Notes: generated by a model not told the origin, from the sequence alone. Shown: positions 12,739 through 20,894, numbered from the stretch's first letter. The stretch: DNA of 64,000 nucleotides from Caldinitratiruptor microaerophilus (GCF_025999835.1 NZ_AP025628.1:3100001-3164000); one strand, 5' to 3'. Translations and numbers: made by a program.

Positions 12739-12799
12739 CCTGCCCCGGGTCGAGTTTCGCAGCCAAGCCCCGGGGCAGGCTTCAGAGGAGTTACCTCTG
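12739..12799 (+). promoter_or_regulatory. Two hairpins in the leader of the first transposon gene
   Basis: A perfect 11-bp inverted repeat (12739-12749 with 12769-12779) is followed by a 6-bp one (12783-12788 with 12794-12799). The second holds part of the GAGGAG ribosome binding site (12785-12790) in its stem. The layout could lower translation of the transposon genes or block read-through from the host gene. Confidence 0.45.
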
Positions 12800-12800
12800 C

Positions 12801-13415
12801 GTGTCCATCATACTGCCCCTTGCGGTCTCAGTCAAAGCGTACTTACGCCGGTACGGCCGTGACGGACCCGCACTGGCGCTTCGTTGTGCAGGCTGCGGCC
12901 GGCAGATGCGGGAGCATGGCGCCCACCATCGGTCAGTGGTTACCCGCCGGCGCATCTACCGCATCCCCATCTACCGCTGGTTCTGTCCCCGGTGCAAGCA
13001 CACGTGCTCAGTCCTGCCGGACTTTCTGTGTCCGTACGCCCGCTTTGTCACGCTGCTGCGGGAAGTGGTCGTGCGCCGGCGCCTTCAGCAAGGGAGGTCG
13101 TGGAGGGATCTCGCCTGGGAAATCAGTTCACCGGCGGTCAGTGTGGTGTCGGAGCGAACGTTGCGCCGGTGGGTGCGTACGGTTCGCGGTATCGCGGGGA
13201 CTTGGGGACAGTTCCTGACCGCCTGGCTGCTGGAACAGCGACCCGCCGTCGACGTCTTCACGCTGGTCCCCCGCCACGAGGGTCCCGACGCCGCCCTCCA
13301 CTTTTTGCTCGCGCTGGGTGACTGGCTCCGGCGGCAGATGCCTGTGGACCCTGTCCGCCACCGTGGGCTGTTTGCGTTCCTGAACAGTTTTTGCGAGGCG
13401 CCGGCACCCCTGTGA
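12801..13415 (+). CDS. Transposon zinc-ribbon/helix-turn-helix protein (DUF6431-like)
   Basis: A 204-residue protein. The GTG at 12801 is chosen for GAGGAG ten bases upstream; an earlier TTG-started frame from 12648 has no support. Near the N-terminus CAGCGRQM and, about 35 residues later, FCPRCKHTC form a four-cysteine zinc ribbon. The middle has a probable helix-turn-helix (SWRDLAWEIS...SERTLRRWVR), and the C-terminus is helical. It resembles transposon-linked proteins I remember as DUF6431. Zinc ribbon plus HTH recalls TniQ/TnsD target selectors, but that is an analogy of layout only. It is transcribed ahead of the transposase gene. Confidence 0.75.
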   Translation: MSIILPLAVSVKAYLRRYGRDGPALALRCAGCGRQMREHGAHHRSVVTRRRIYRIPIYRWFCPRCKHTCSVLPDFLCPYARFVTLLREVVVRRRLQQGRSWRDLAWEISSPAVSVVSERTLRRWVRTVRGIAGTWGQFLTAWLLEQRPAVDVFTLVPRHEGPDAALHFLLALGDWLRRQMPVDPVRHRGLFAFLNSFCEAPAPL

Positions 13416-13512
13416 GGTACGGCTATACCCCCCACCACAAACTTTGTCCCTCCCGGCTGGCTCGGCGTGCCGGCCATAATGGCGGCAACGACGCCAGCAG
13501 GGGAGGGATTCC

Positions 13513-14898
13513 ATGGACGAGCAGCAGCGGGAAGAGATCGCCACCTTCCGCTGGAGCCTCATCGCCCCCGTACTGACCCAGAACCTGAGCCCGTCCGAGC
13601 GCCAGCGCCTGTTGCGGGAGATCGCCGGGCACCCGCACGAGATCCCTTCCAGTGACAAGACCCGAGTCGGGCTCAGGACGCTGCAGCGCTGGGTCCAGGC
13701 CTACCGGCAGCACGGGTTCGAGGGGCTCAAACCGCACACCCGGGCGGATGCGGACCAGGGACGGGCCGTTCCCCCGGAGGTCCTGGAAGCGGCGATCGCC
13801 TTGCGGCGGGCGGTGCCCGACCGCAGTGTGCAACAGATCATCGCCTTGCTCGAGCTGGACGGAAAGGTCGCACCCGGGCGTCTCAAACGCACCACCCTGG
13901 GCCGCTACCTGGCCCGGGCAGGCTGCACCCGCCAGGAGTTGCGCAGCAAAGCCGCCCGGAGTTTGCTCCGCCGGTTTGAGGCCCAACACCGCAACGACCT
14001 GTGGCAAGGAGACGTCCTGCACGCCCTGTCGCTGCCGGTGCCGGGACAACCCGGGAAGCGGCGCCAAGTCTACCTCATGGCTTTCCTCGACGACCATAGC
14101 CGAGTCGTTTACGGCCAGATGTATTTCGAGGAGAAGCTCCCCCGCCTGGAGGACTGCCTCAAACGCACCATCCTCCGCTACGGCCTGCCCCGCCAGATCT
14201 ACGTGGACAACGGGGCGATCTACTCCACCCGCCACCTGGCCCGGATCTGCGCCAAGCTCGGGATCCGCCTCAGCCACTCCCGCCCCTACCGACCCCAGGG
14301 GCGGGGAAAGGTTGAAAAGTTTTTCCAGTACGTCCGCCGCAGCTTTGTACCCGAAGCGCACGCGCTGGTCGAAGCCGGCCAGCTCCGCACCCTGGACGAA
14401 CTCAACGAGTTCTTCTGGGCCTGGCTCGAGGTGGCCTACCTCAGTCGCCCCCACGGCAGCACCCACCAGACCCCCCGCCAGCGGTTCGAGGCGGACACCG
14501 AGCCCTTGCGCCGCATCGACCCTACGGCCCTGCGGGAGGTGTTCCTCTGGGAGGAGCAGCGGGTCGTCGACAAGACCGGATGCTTCTCCCTGCATGGGAA
14601 CCGCTACGAGGTCGACGCCGCCCTCAGCGGCCACCGGGTGCTCCTGCGCTACGACCCCTACGACCTCAGCCAGATCCAGGTCTGGCACGAGGGAAAGCGT
14701 TTCCCGGACGCTGCCCCCCTCCAGCTCCGCCGCACTCACCACCACGCCGTCCCTGCCCCGGCCCAACCCCCGTCCAGCGACGGGATGAACTTCCTCACCC
14801 TGGCCCGCAAGCACCACGAGGCCGAGAAGCAGCGCCGCCTGGGTCAGACCTCTTACGCTCGCCTGGTCGGCCACAAGGACGGTGAGCCGTCACGCTGA
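13513..14898 (+). CDS. DDE transposase (integrase core, Mu/IS481-like)
   Basis: This 461-residue recombinase cuts and joins the element ends. It has an N-terminal helix-turn-helix region (LRTLQRWVQAYRQHG), then a retroviral-integrase core with D167 (LWQGD), D232 (YVDNG) and E268 (GKVEKF). Spacings of 65 and 35 residues are the classic DD35E pattern. FLDDHSRVV is also typical. A beta-barrel-like Mu-type C-terminal domain follows (about 340-430). GGGGAGGG precedes the ATG. Its TGA overlaps the apparent start of the ATPase gene. Confidence 0.92.
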   Translation: MDEQQREEIATFRWSLIAPVLTQNLSPSERQRLLREIAGHPHEIPSSDKTRVGLRTLQRWVQAYRQHGFEGLKPHTRADADQGRAVPPEVLEAAIALRRAVPDRSVQQIIALLELDGKVAPGRLKRTTLGRYLARAGCTRQELRSKAARSLLRRFEAQHRNDLWQGDVLHALSLPVPGQPGKRRQVYLMAFLDDHSRVVYGQMYFEEKLPRLEDCLKRTILRYGLPRQIYVDNGAIYSTRHLARICAKLGIRLSHSRPYRPQGRGKVEKFFQYVRRSFVPEAHALVEAGQLRTLDELNEFFWAWLEVAYLSRPHGSTHQTPRQRFEADTEPLRRIDPTALREVFLWEEQRVVDKTGCFSLHGNRYEVDAALSGHRVLLRYDPYDLSQIQVWHEGKRFPDAAPLQLRRTHHHAVPAPAQPPSSDGMNFLTLARKHHEAEKQRRLGQTSYARLVGHKDGEPSR

Positions 14899-15728
14899 CC
14901 GAGTACTTCGGCCTCAAAGCGGTGCCCTTCGCCAGGGAGATTCCCACCGACCGGCTGTTCCCCGCTCCCCAGCACCAGGAACTGCTTGCTCGCCTCCAGT
15001 ACGCCATCCGCCACCGCGCGTTCGCGGTCGTCACGGGTGAGGTCGGCGCCGGGAAGTCCACCGCCATCCGGGCCCTGTACGATCAGCTCGACCGGACCCG
15101 CCACCTGTTCGTGTACATCGCCGACTCCCGTCTCACCCCCAGCGCGTTCTACCGAGACGTGCTCACCCAGCTTGGGGTGGCCCCGCCTTCTCTGTTCCAC
15201 GGGCGGGAGGTGAAACGGCTTTTCGAGCGCACCATCCTGGACGGTTACACCACCAACGGCCGTCAGCCAGTGATCGTCATCGACGAGGCCCACCTCCTCA
15301 GCGGCGCCATGCTCCAGGAGGTCCGCTTCCTCCTGAACTTCCACATGGACTCCATCTCGCCGCTGACGTTCATCCTCGCCGGCCAGAGCGAACTCCGGGG
15401 GCTGCTCCGGCTTCGCACCTTCGAGGCCATCGCCCAGCGGGTTCAGGTGCGCTTCCACCTCACCGGCCTCGGGGAGGCCGAGACTCTGGCCTACATCCAG
15501 CACCATCTCCACCTGGCCGGCGCCGACCGGCCCCTCTTCTCCGAGCAGGCCCTGCGCAAGATCGTCACGGAGTCCCGGGGCATCCCGCGGGTCATCAACA
15601 CGATCTGCACGAGCTGCCTCCTGGACGCTTGCGCCCATGACCAGCGCCTAGTGGAGGAGGCCCACGTCGAGCGGGTGCTGCTGGAGCTGCAGGATACCCA
15701 GGCCCCCAGAGGAGGTAGCCCGTGGTGA
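14895..15728 (+). CDS. Transposon AAA ATPase (ExeA/TniB-like)
   Basis: This 277-residue AAA+ protein has Walker A GEVGAGKST at 48-56, Walker B VIVIDEAHLL, a sensor-like ILAGQSEL and a C-terminal helical lid. Such ATPases in TniB/TnsC/IstB-type elements load the transposase on target DNA. The family N-terminus (TEYFGLKAVPF) begins at codon CTG 14895, which overlaps the transposase stop as CTGA. No ATG, GTG or TTG is available upstream because an in-frame TGA lies at 14883. The next GTG (14922) would remove the conserved YFGLK. So either CTG is used, coupled to the transposase stop, or the N-terminus is short. Confidence 0.88.
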   Translation: MTEYFGLKAVPFAREIPTDRLFPAPQHQELLARLQYAIRHRAFAVVTGEVGAGKSTAIRALYDQLDRTRHLFVYIADSRLTPSAFYRDVLTQLGVAPPSLFHGREVKRLFERTILDGYTTNGRQPVIVIDEAHLLSGAMLQEVRFLLNFHMDSISPLTFILAGQSELRGLLRLRTFEAIAQRVQVRFHLTGLGEAETLAYIQHHLHLAGADRPLFSEQALRKIVTESRGIPRVINTICTSCLLDACAHDQRLVEEAHVERVLLELQDTQAPRGGSPW

Positions 15729-16048
15729 CAGACTTTCGCCTGCAACACGCCGGGGTTTCACTCCGGCTTTACGGGTACGAGATCACCGACCTGCTCGACC
15801 TGCTGGAGGCCGCCATCCGGCAGGCCACGACCGGAGATGGGGTCCGGCGCGGCCAGGCGGTCACGGCGTTCATCCTGGGCTACCGTCTGCTCCACCGGTT
15901 ACGGGACCTGAAGAGCCGGCCCACGTGCCGGCTCGACCTTCCCGTCTTCCGGTATATCGAGGACTACGAGCATTGGTGGTGGCGCCTCTACCGGGAGTTC
16001 GTTCACAGCCCCGGGGTCAACCACCCGTACGGCCCTGGTGGATTCTAG
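15722..16048 (+). CDS. Small transposon protein of unknown function
   Basis: A 108-residue protein overlapping the end of the ATPase gene by 7 bases (GTG 15722; GTG 15725 would overlap as GTGA), with AGAGGAGGT upstream. No family is recognised. It has a leucine-rich amphipathic N-terminal half (DLLDLLEAAIRQA) and an aromatic C-terminal half with a WWW run (YEHWWWRLYREF). There are no cysteines that could form a zinc site and no signal peptide. Tight coupling to the ATPase suggests a partner or regulator of transposition. Confidence 0.65.
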   Translation: MVTDFRLQHAGVSLRLYGYEITDLLDLLEAAIRQATTGDGVRRGQAVTAFILGYRLLHRLRDLKSRPTCRLDLPVFRYIEDYEHWWWRLYREFVHSPGVNHPYGPGGF

Positions 16049-16158
16049 TGGCTGCCGGCCCTGCATTTCGGACTCTGGGGCGCATCCTTACCACGGGCTG
16101 CGCCCCTTCAGCGCCAGCGGACCGGTCACATCTCATGAACGGCCATGACATCGTCGCT

Positions 16159-16193
16159 GGTCACCGGAGCGACAAATAGCGCGGGCAGCAACA
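16159..16193 (-). repeat. Right terminal inverted repeat of the transposon
   Basis: Inverted match to 12606-12640 (28 of 35). The 110 bases between the last gene and this repeat are non-coding and hold the inner repeat at 16101-16130. Confidence 0.85.
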
Positions 16194-16200
16194 CGTTGGC
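16194..16200 (+). repeat. Target-site duplication, right copy
   Basis: CGTTGGC, identical to 12599-12605. Confidence 0.85.
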
Positions 16201-16875
16201 GACACCAACTGCGATCGGTCCCTGCTCCGCACAGACGACGGCGGCGAGACCTGGCGCTCCGTCCACGAGGGCAAGGTCACCGGGCCGAGCGGCCCCGTCG
16301 TGGCCGCCCCTTCGTTCGCCGACCCGGGCCACGGCTGGGCCCTGCCCTCCGATCCCCCGGAGCCCGGCCAGTCCGCGGGCCTCCTCGCCACCGCCGACGG
16401 TGGAAAGACGTGGCGACCGACTCCCGCCCCCTGCGGGGGGAAGTGGTCTGAGCCCGCTGCAGTCAGCTTCCCGACCTCGCGCACCGGCTGGCTCGTATGC
16501 GCCGGTCAGCCGGGGGCCGGGCAGCAGATGAAGGCGCTGTACCGGACAGACGACGGCGGTCGGACCTGGGCGCTGGTCCGCGACCTCAGCGGCGCCGGCT
16601 ACGTGGACGGCGTGTTTTTCCGCCCGGAGGGCCACGGCTGGGTCTGGATGAGCCGCGGCAACCTGCTGGCGACAGAGGATGGTGGCAGGGAGTGGAAGGT
16701 CCTCGACGTCACCAGCCCTGAGGTGGTCGAGGCCCGCTCCGTCTGGTTCGTTTCGGATACGGAAGGCTTCGCCCTGCTGCAGGACAACGAGCGGCGGGCC
16801 TGGCGTCTCGACGCGACCCGGGACGCGGGGAAGACCTGGTCGACGGTGCGTACGTGGCACATGCGCGTCCGCTGA
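16201..16875 (+). pseudogene. 3' part of the split Asp-box lipoprotein gene
   Basis: This 224-residue segment continues the frame left at 12605. It contains five Asp-boxes (RTDDGGETW, ATADGGKTW, RTDDGGRTW, ATEDGGREW, TRDAGKTW) spaced 35-55 residues apart, as in small beta-propellers of the BNR/Ycf48 type. It has no start codon with a ribosome binding site at its head, so it is probably not translated alone. Apart from the insertion it shows no stop or frameshift. Confidence 0.82.
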
Positions 16876-16981
16876 GCGGTTGGGTCGTGCCTGCCCGGAG
16901 CCGGTCGCGCAGCGGGTGCGGAGTGGATCGGGGGCCTCGGCGAAACGGTTCGCGGACCGGGGCAGGTTCGGCTCGGGGCGT

Positions 16982-17400
16982 TCAGACAAAGAGCCGGGCC
17001 AGCGGGACGCGGAGGCCCGGCAAGGTGTTTCCTGCGTCCAGCTCCTGACGCTCTGACAGGACCTCGAGCGCCCCGCCTGGGCGGTAGACACTGACCGTTC
17101 GGGAACGGGGGTCGAGCGCCCATACCGCCCGTGCTCCCCCCGCAAGATCGTCCTGCACCCCGGCCAGCACTTCAGCGAACGTGTCCTCCGGGGACAGCAC
17201 TTCCACGGCCAGGTCCGGCGTGCAGCCCGCGTACCCGCGCCCCGGCCACCGGGTGCCCGCCGCGGCGGAGCAGACCCACGATATCCGGGCTGGACAGAAC
17301 CGGGTTGAGCCCACGTGGGGTCGGCACGCTCCCGCGGCGCCGGCGCTGCAGCGTGGCCCCCGGGTCGGAAACCCGGACCATCGCGCATTTCATCGGCGTC
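16982..17400 (-). pseudogene. Decayed Uma2-family (DUF820) nuclease gene
   Basis: The frame ending at 16982 reads PDLAVEVLSPEDTFAEVLAG, then GARAVWALDPRSRTVSVYRPGG and a final LPLARLF-like end, the C-terminal half of Uma2 proteins (PD-(D/E)XK fold). The preceding SSPDIV part of the same family is in another frame at about 17290-17310, so a frameshift lies near 17260-17290. About 70 N-terminal residues cannot be found. No promoter or ribosome binding site supports expression. Uma2 genes are often mobile or multicopy. Confidence 0.6.
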
Positions 17401-17461
17401 TCCTTGCATTTCGCCGCTCATGGGCGGCACTGCAGCAGAGAGATGATATACTAATAGGCTC

Positions 17462-17490
17462 TTGTGATTAGACCGCTTCTCCGCTACACT
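17462..17490 (+). promoter_or_regulatory. Promoter of the oxoacid:ferredoxin oxidoreductase operon
   Basis: TTGTGA (17462-17467), 17 bases, TACACT (17485-17490), four of six matches in each hexamer, 40 bases before the first start codon. Confidence 0.5.
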
Positions 17491-17529
17491 GGACCCAAGC
17501 AGCGGCAACCAGTGAGGGGAGGCGTGCCC

Positions 17530-18546
17530 ATGCTGCTGCAGAGAGCGGAGAAGCAGGTTCGCCTGCCGGTCAAGGACGAGTGGGGCTTCTTCGGGATCCG
17601 GTTCGAATCGATCGGCGGTTACGGTGCCCACATCGCCGGCCGGATGCTGGCGGAGGCGGGCATCGTCCACATGGGCTTCAACGGCTCGAACTTCTCGTCC
17701 TACGGCTCGGAGAAGAAAGGATCGCCCGTGAAGGCGTACGTGCGGTTCTGCGACCCGGACCAGGAGGTGCGCACCTCGGCGCCCGTGGAGCAGCCGCACG
17801 TGATCGCGGTCTTCCACGAGGCCCTCATCCGCACGGAGCCGGTGACGGCGGGGCTGCGGGAAGACGGCATCGTCATCGTCAACACCCGCAAGTCGCCGGA
17901 AGAGATGCGGGATCTCCTGAAACTCCAGTACGGCACGGTCGCCACGGTCGATGCGATCACCATCGCCGTCGAGGAGAAGACCCGGGTGAACACGGCCATG
18001 CTGGGGGCGCTGTGCCGGGTCGTCCCCTTCATCGACCCGGAGGCCGTCAAGGCGGTCATCCGGGACACCTTCGGCAAGAAGTACCCCCACACGGTGCCCG
18101 GGAACCTCCGCACCTTCGAGCGGGGGTACGAGAGCGTGCAGATGCTCCAGATCACGCCCCAGCCGGGGTTTCACCCGGAGCCGTACCGCCGCCCCGGGCC
18201 GCTGTACGGCTACCTCAACGCGCCCATCGGCGGGGTGATCCTGAACCCCGGTAACACCGTCAAGAAGGACCTCTCGGCCTCCCGCCAGGGATACCTGCCG
18301 GAGTTCGACCGGGAGAAGTGCACGGACTGCGGCCAGTGCGACCTGGTGTGCCCGGACTTCTGCTTCGTGTGGGAGCCGGGGGTCGACAAGCGGGGCAAGC
18401 CCGCCATGGTGCTGAAGGGAATCGATTACCAGTACTGCAAGGGCTGCCTGAAGTGCGTGGAGGCGTGCCCGTTCGACGCCCTCCACGACCGCCTCGAAGA
18501 GGACGGCTGGGCCGACGCCCACCGGGTGGCCCACACGGGGTGGTGA
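17530..18546 (+). CDS. 2-oxoacid:ferredoxin oxidoreductase, fused gamma and delta (ferredoxin) subunits
   Basis: This 338-residue protein joins the gamma domain (GGYGAHIAGRMLAEAG start, residues about 20-200) to a C-terminal two-[4Fe-4S] ferredoxin domain with CTDCGQCDLVCPDFC and CKGCLKCVEACPFD. It passes electrons from the thiamine site of the next gene product to ferredoxin. The ATG at 17530 has GAGGGGAGG seven bases upstream. Separate gamma and delta chains are usual in archaea and one long chain in clostridia, so this fusion is intermediate. The substrate may be pyruvate or 2-oxoglutarate; sequence alone does not decide. Confidence 0.88.
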   Translation: MLLQRAEKQVRLPVKDEWGFFGIRFESIGGYGAHIAGRMLAEAGIVHMGFNGSNFSSYGSEKKGSPVKAYVRFCDPDQEVRTSAPVEQPHVIAVFHEALIRTEPVTAGLREDGIVIVNTRKSPEEMRDLLKLQYGTVATVDAITIAVEEKTRVNTAMLGALCRVVPFIDPEAVKAVIRDTFGKKYPHTVPGNLRTFERGYESVQMLQITPQPGFHPEPYRRPGPLYGYLNAPIGGVILNPGNTVKKDLSASRQGYLPEFDREKCTDCGQCDLVCPDFCFVWEPGVDKRGKPAMVLKGIDYQYCKGCLKCVEACPFDALHDRLEEDGWADAHRVAHTGW

Positions 18547-18552
18547 GGCGCG

Positions 18553-20832
18553 ATGGCCGTAGCGGAGCGTAAGGTCGTACCCGCACAGAAGGTCGACTTC
18601 AAGACCGGGAACGAGATGGCGGCTCTGGCCGCTGCCCATATCAACTTCCACCTGATGGGGTACTATCCCATCACCCCGTCGACGGAGATCGCCGAGTTCC
18701 TTGACGAGATGAAGGTCGAGGGCCAGCACGACATCGTGATGATCCCCGGCGACGGCGAGCACGGCGCCGCCGGCATCTGCTACGGGGCCACGACCGGCGG
18801 TGCCCGGGTGTTCAACGCCACGTCGGCCAACGGGTACCTGTACGCGATCGAGCAGATGCCCGTGCAGTCGGGCACCCGGCTGCCGATGGTCCTCGACCTG
18901 GTGACCCGGTCCGTGAGCGGTCCGCTCGACATCCGGGGTGACCACAGCGACCTGTACTACGCCCTGAACACGGGCTGGATCATCCTCATGGCGCGGGACC
19001 CGCAGGCGGTGTACGACTTCAACATCGTGGCCGTGCGCCTGGGGGAGCATCCGGACGTGCGGCTCCCGGTCGTCGTCGCCTACGACGGCTTCTTCACGAG
19101 CCACCAGAAGCGGCGCGTGCACTACTTCGAGGACCCGCAGGTGGTGCGGGACTGGATCGGTCCGCAGCCGGAGGGGTTCCCGCACGCGCTCGACCCGCGG
19201 CACCCGGTGACGATCGGTCCTTACATGAACGATCCGGATCTCATCAACAACAAGTACCAGCTGCACCTGGCGATGAAGAGCGCCCTGCGGGTGCTGCCGG
19301 AGATCTTCGCGGACTACGCCGCCGTATCCGGGCGTCACTACCCGCTGGTCGACCTCTACCGGATGGAGGACGCCGAGGTCGCCGTGTTCCTCCTGGGCTC
19401 GGCGGCGGACACGGCCAAGGACGTCTGTGACCGGCTGCGCGAAGAAGGCCACAAGGTGGGCGTGATCAGCCCCAACGTGCTGCGGCCCTTCCCGGTCGAC
19501 GAGGTGCGGCAAGCCCTGGCCCGCGTGAAGGCGGTCGTCGTGGGCGAGCGCGCGGACGTCTACGGGGCCGATGGTGGCCCCATGACGCACGAGGTCAAGT
19601 CGGCCCTGCTCGACCTGCCCGGGAACCGGGCGCTGGTCCTGAGCCGCATCTACGGTCTCGGCGGAAAGGATTTCTATCCCGACGACGCCCGGGAGTTCTT
19701 CCGCCTGGGCCTGGAGGTGGCCCGCCAGGGTGACTTCGGCTCGATCCCGCGCTTCGACTACCACGGCGTGACCGAGGTGACGCCGAACAGCCCGACCGCC
19801 ATCGTGGTGGAGCCGCTCAAGCCCGAACAGCTGCAGAGCCCCGTCCGGGTGGAGGAGAAGGACGGCGAGCTGAAGGTCACCGTCCCCCCGCCCCGGAAGA
19901 TGATGGAGATGCCCAAGCGCATCGCCCCGGGCCACGGCGCCTGCCCCGGGTGCGGCATCTTCCCGGCCCTGGACCAGTTCTTCCGGGCCCTCTCCGGCGA
20001 CGTGGTGGTGCTGTTCCAGACGGGCTGCGCGATGGTCGTCACGACCGGCTACCCGTACAGTGCGCACCGCGTGACCTACGTCCACAATCTCTTCCAGAAC
20101 GGCGCCCCCACGCTCTCGGGGCTCGTGGAGGTGTTCCACGAGAAGCAGCGGCGGGGCGAGCTGCCGGCCGGCGACGACATCACCTTCGTGATGGTGACGG
20201 GCGACGGCGGCATGGACATCGGCATGGGCTCGGCCCTGGGCACGGCGATCCGGAACCACAAGATGATCATCCTCGAGTACGACAACCAGGGCTACATGAA
20301 CACCGGCGCCCAGCTGTCGTACGCCACGCCGCTCGGGCACAAGACCGCCACCTCGAACGTGGGCCCCCAGGCCTTCGGCAAGGCCTTCCACCACAAGGAC
20401 ACGCCCCAGATCATGGCGGCGACGAACATCCCCTACGTCTTCACCGCCGTGGAGGCCCACCCGCAGGACGTCTGGCGCAAGGCGGCCAAGGCGCAGTGGT
20501 ATGCCAAGCACGAGGGCCTCGTCTACGGCAAGATGCTCATCACCTGCCCGCTCAACTGGCAGAGCGAGGAGCGCCTGGGGACCAAGATCCTGGCGGCCGC
20601 CGTCGACTCGTGCTTCTTCCCGCTCTACGAGGTCGAGCGCGGCAAGACCCGCATCACCTACGACCCGGAGGCCCGGGGCAAGAAGGTGCCCGTCGAGGAG
20701 TGGCTGAAGCTCATGGGCAAGACGAAGCACCTTCTCCGTCCCGAGTACAAGGAAGTCACCGCGGCGCTCCAGGCCGAGGTCGACCGCCGCTGGCGGCGCC
20801 TCAAGGCGAAGCACGAGCACCCCGAGCTGTAG
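18553..20832 (+). CDS. 2-oxoacid:ferredoxin oxidoreductase, fused alpha and beta subunits
   Basis: This 759-residue protein carries the alpha part (YYPITPSTEIAEF near the N-terminus, GDGEHGAAG, the transketolase-C-like middle with VYGADGGPM) and, from about residue 455, the beta part (HGACPGCGIFPAL with two cluster cysteines, then the thiamine motif VTGDGGMDIGMGSA...YDNQGY). It decarboxylates a 2-oxoacid to an acyl-CoA, reducing ferredoxin through the gamma-delta partner 6 bases upstream. The T in YPIT matches pyruvate enzymes rather than oxalate oxidoreductase. A hairpin follows the stop. Confidence 0.88.
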   Translation: MAVAERKVVPAQKVDFKTGNEMAALAAAHINFHLMGYYPITPSTEIAEFLDEMKVEGQHDIVMIPGDGEHGAAGICYGATTGGARVFNATSANGYLYAIEQMPVQSGTRLPMVLDLVTRSVSGPLDIRGDHSDLYYALNTGWIILMARDPQAVYDFNIVAVRLGEHPDVRLPVVVAYDGFFTSHQKRRVHYFEDPQVVRDWIGPQPEGFPHALDPRHPVTIGPYMNDPDLINNKYQLHLAMKSALRVLPEIFADYAAVSGRHYPLVDLYRMEDAEVAVFLLGSAADTAKDVCDRLREEGHKVGVISPNVLRPFPVDEVRQALARVKAVVVGERADVYGADGGPMTHEVKSALLDLPGNRALVLSRIYGLGGKDFYPDDAREFFRLGLEVARQGDFGSIPRFDYHGVTEVTPNSPTAIVVEPLKPEQLQSPVRVEEKDGELKVTVPPPRKMMEMPKRIAPGHGACPGCGIFPALDQFFRALSGDVVVLFQTGCAMVVTTGYPYSAHRVTYVHNLFQNGAPTLSGLVEVFHEKQRRGELPAGDDITFVMVTGDGGMDIGMGSALGTAIRNHKMIILEYDNQGYMNTGAQLSYATPLGHKTATSNVGPQAFGKAFHHKDTPQIMAATNIPYVFTAVEAHPQDVWRKAAKAQWYAKHEGLVYGKMLITCPLNWQSEERLGTKILAAAVDSCFFPLYEVERGKTRITYDPEARGKKVPVEEWLKLMGKTKHLLRPEYKEVTAALQAEVDRRWRRLKAKHEHPEL

Positions 20833-20866
20833 TCGCCGGGCCGCCCGGCCCGGCCGGCCGCAGGGT

Positions 20867-20894
20867 GAAGCCGGCACCCCCGGGTGCCGGCTTC
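20867..20894 (+). terminator. Terminator after the oxidoreductase operon
   Basis: Perfect inverted repeat 20867-20879 with 20882-20894 (about 12 usable pairs), followed by GTTCCACTT. It lies 35 bases after the stop. Confidence 0.7.

Larger units (their letters stand above)
12606..16193 (+). mobile_element. 3,588-bp transposon: zinc-ribbon/HTH protein, DDE transposase, AAA ATPase, small protein
   Basis: The element begins TGTT and ends AACA. It has 35-bp terminal inverted repeats matching at 28 of 35 positions and a 7-bp target duplication CGTTGGC. It carries four genes in one direction. A DDE transposase followed by an ExeA/TniB-like AAA ATPase is the layout of the Tn7/Tn5053/IS21/Mu superfamily, in which the ATPase chooses or activates the target. 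The first and last genes have no known role. It interrupts a lipoprotein gene, and the two host fragments remain in frame, so insertion is probably recent. I could not assign it to a named IS family. Confidence 0.9.

Noticed and set aside
14860-14930. Programmed -1 frameshift joining transposase and ATPase
   Set aside because: The frames would allow it, but no slippery A/T-rich heptamer or strong downstream stem is seen, and stop-restart geometry is present. Kept only as an alternative.
17530-20832. Oxalate oxidoreductase
   Set aside because: The gamma-delta fusion and nearby glyoxylate genes suggested it, but the alpha part has YPITPST as in pyruvate-type enzymes.
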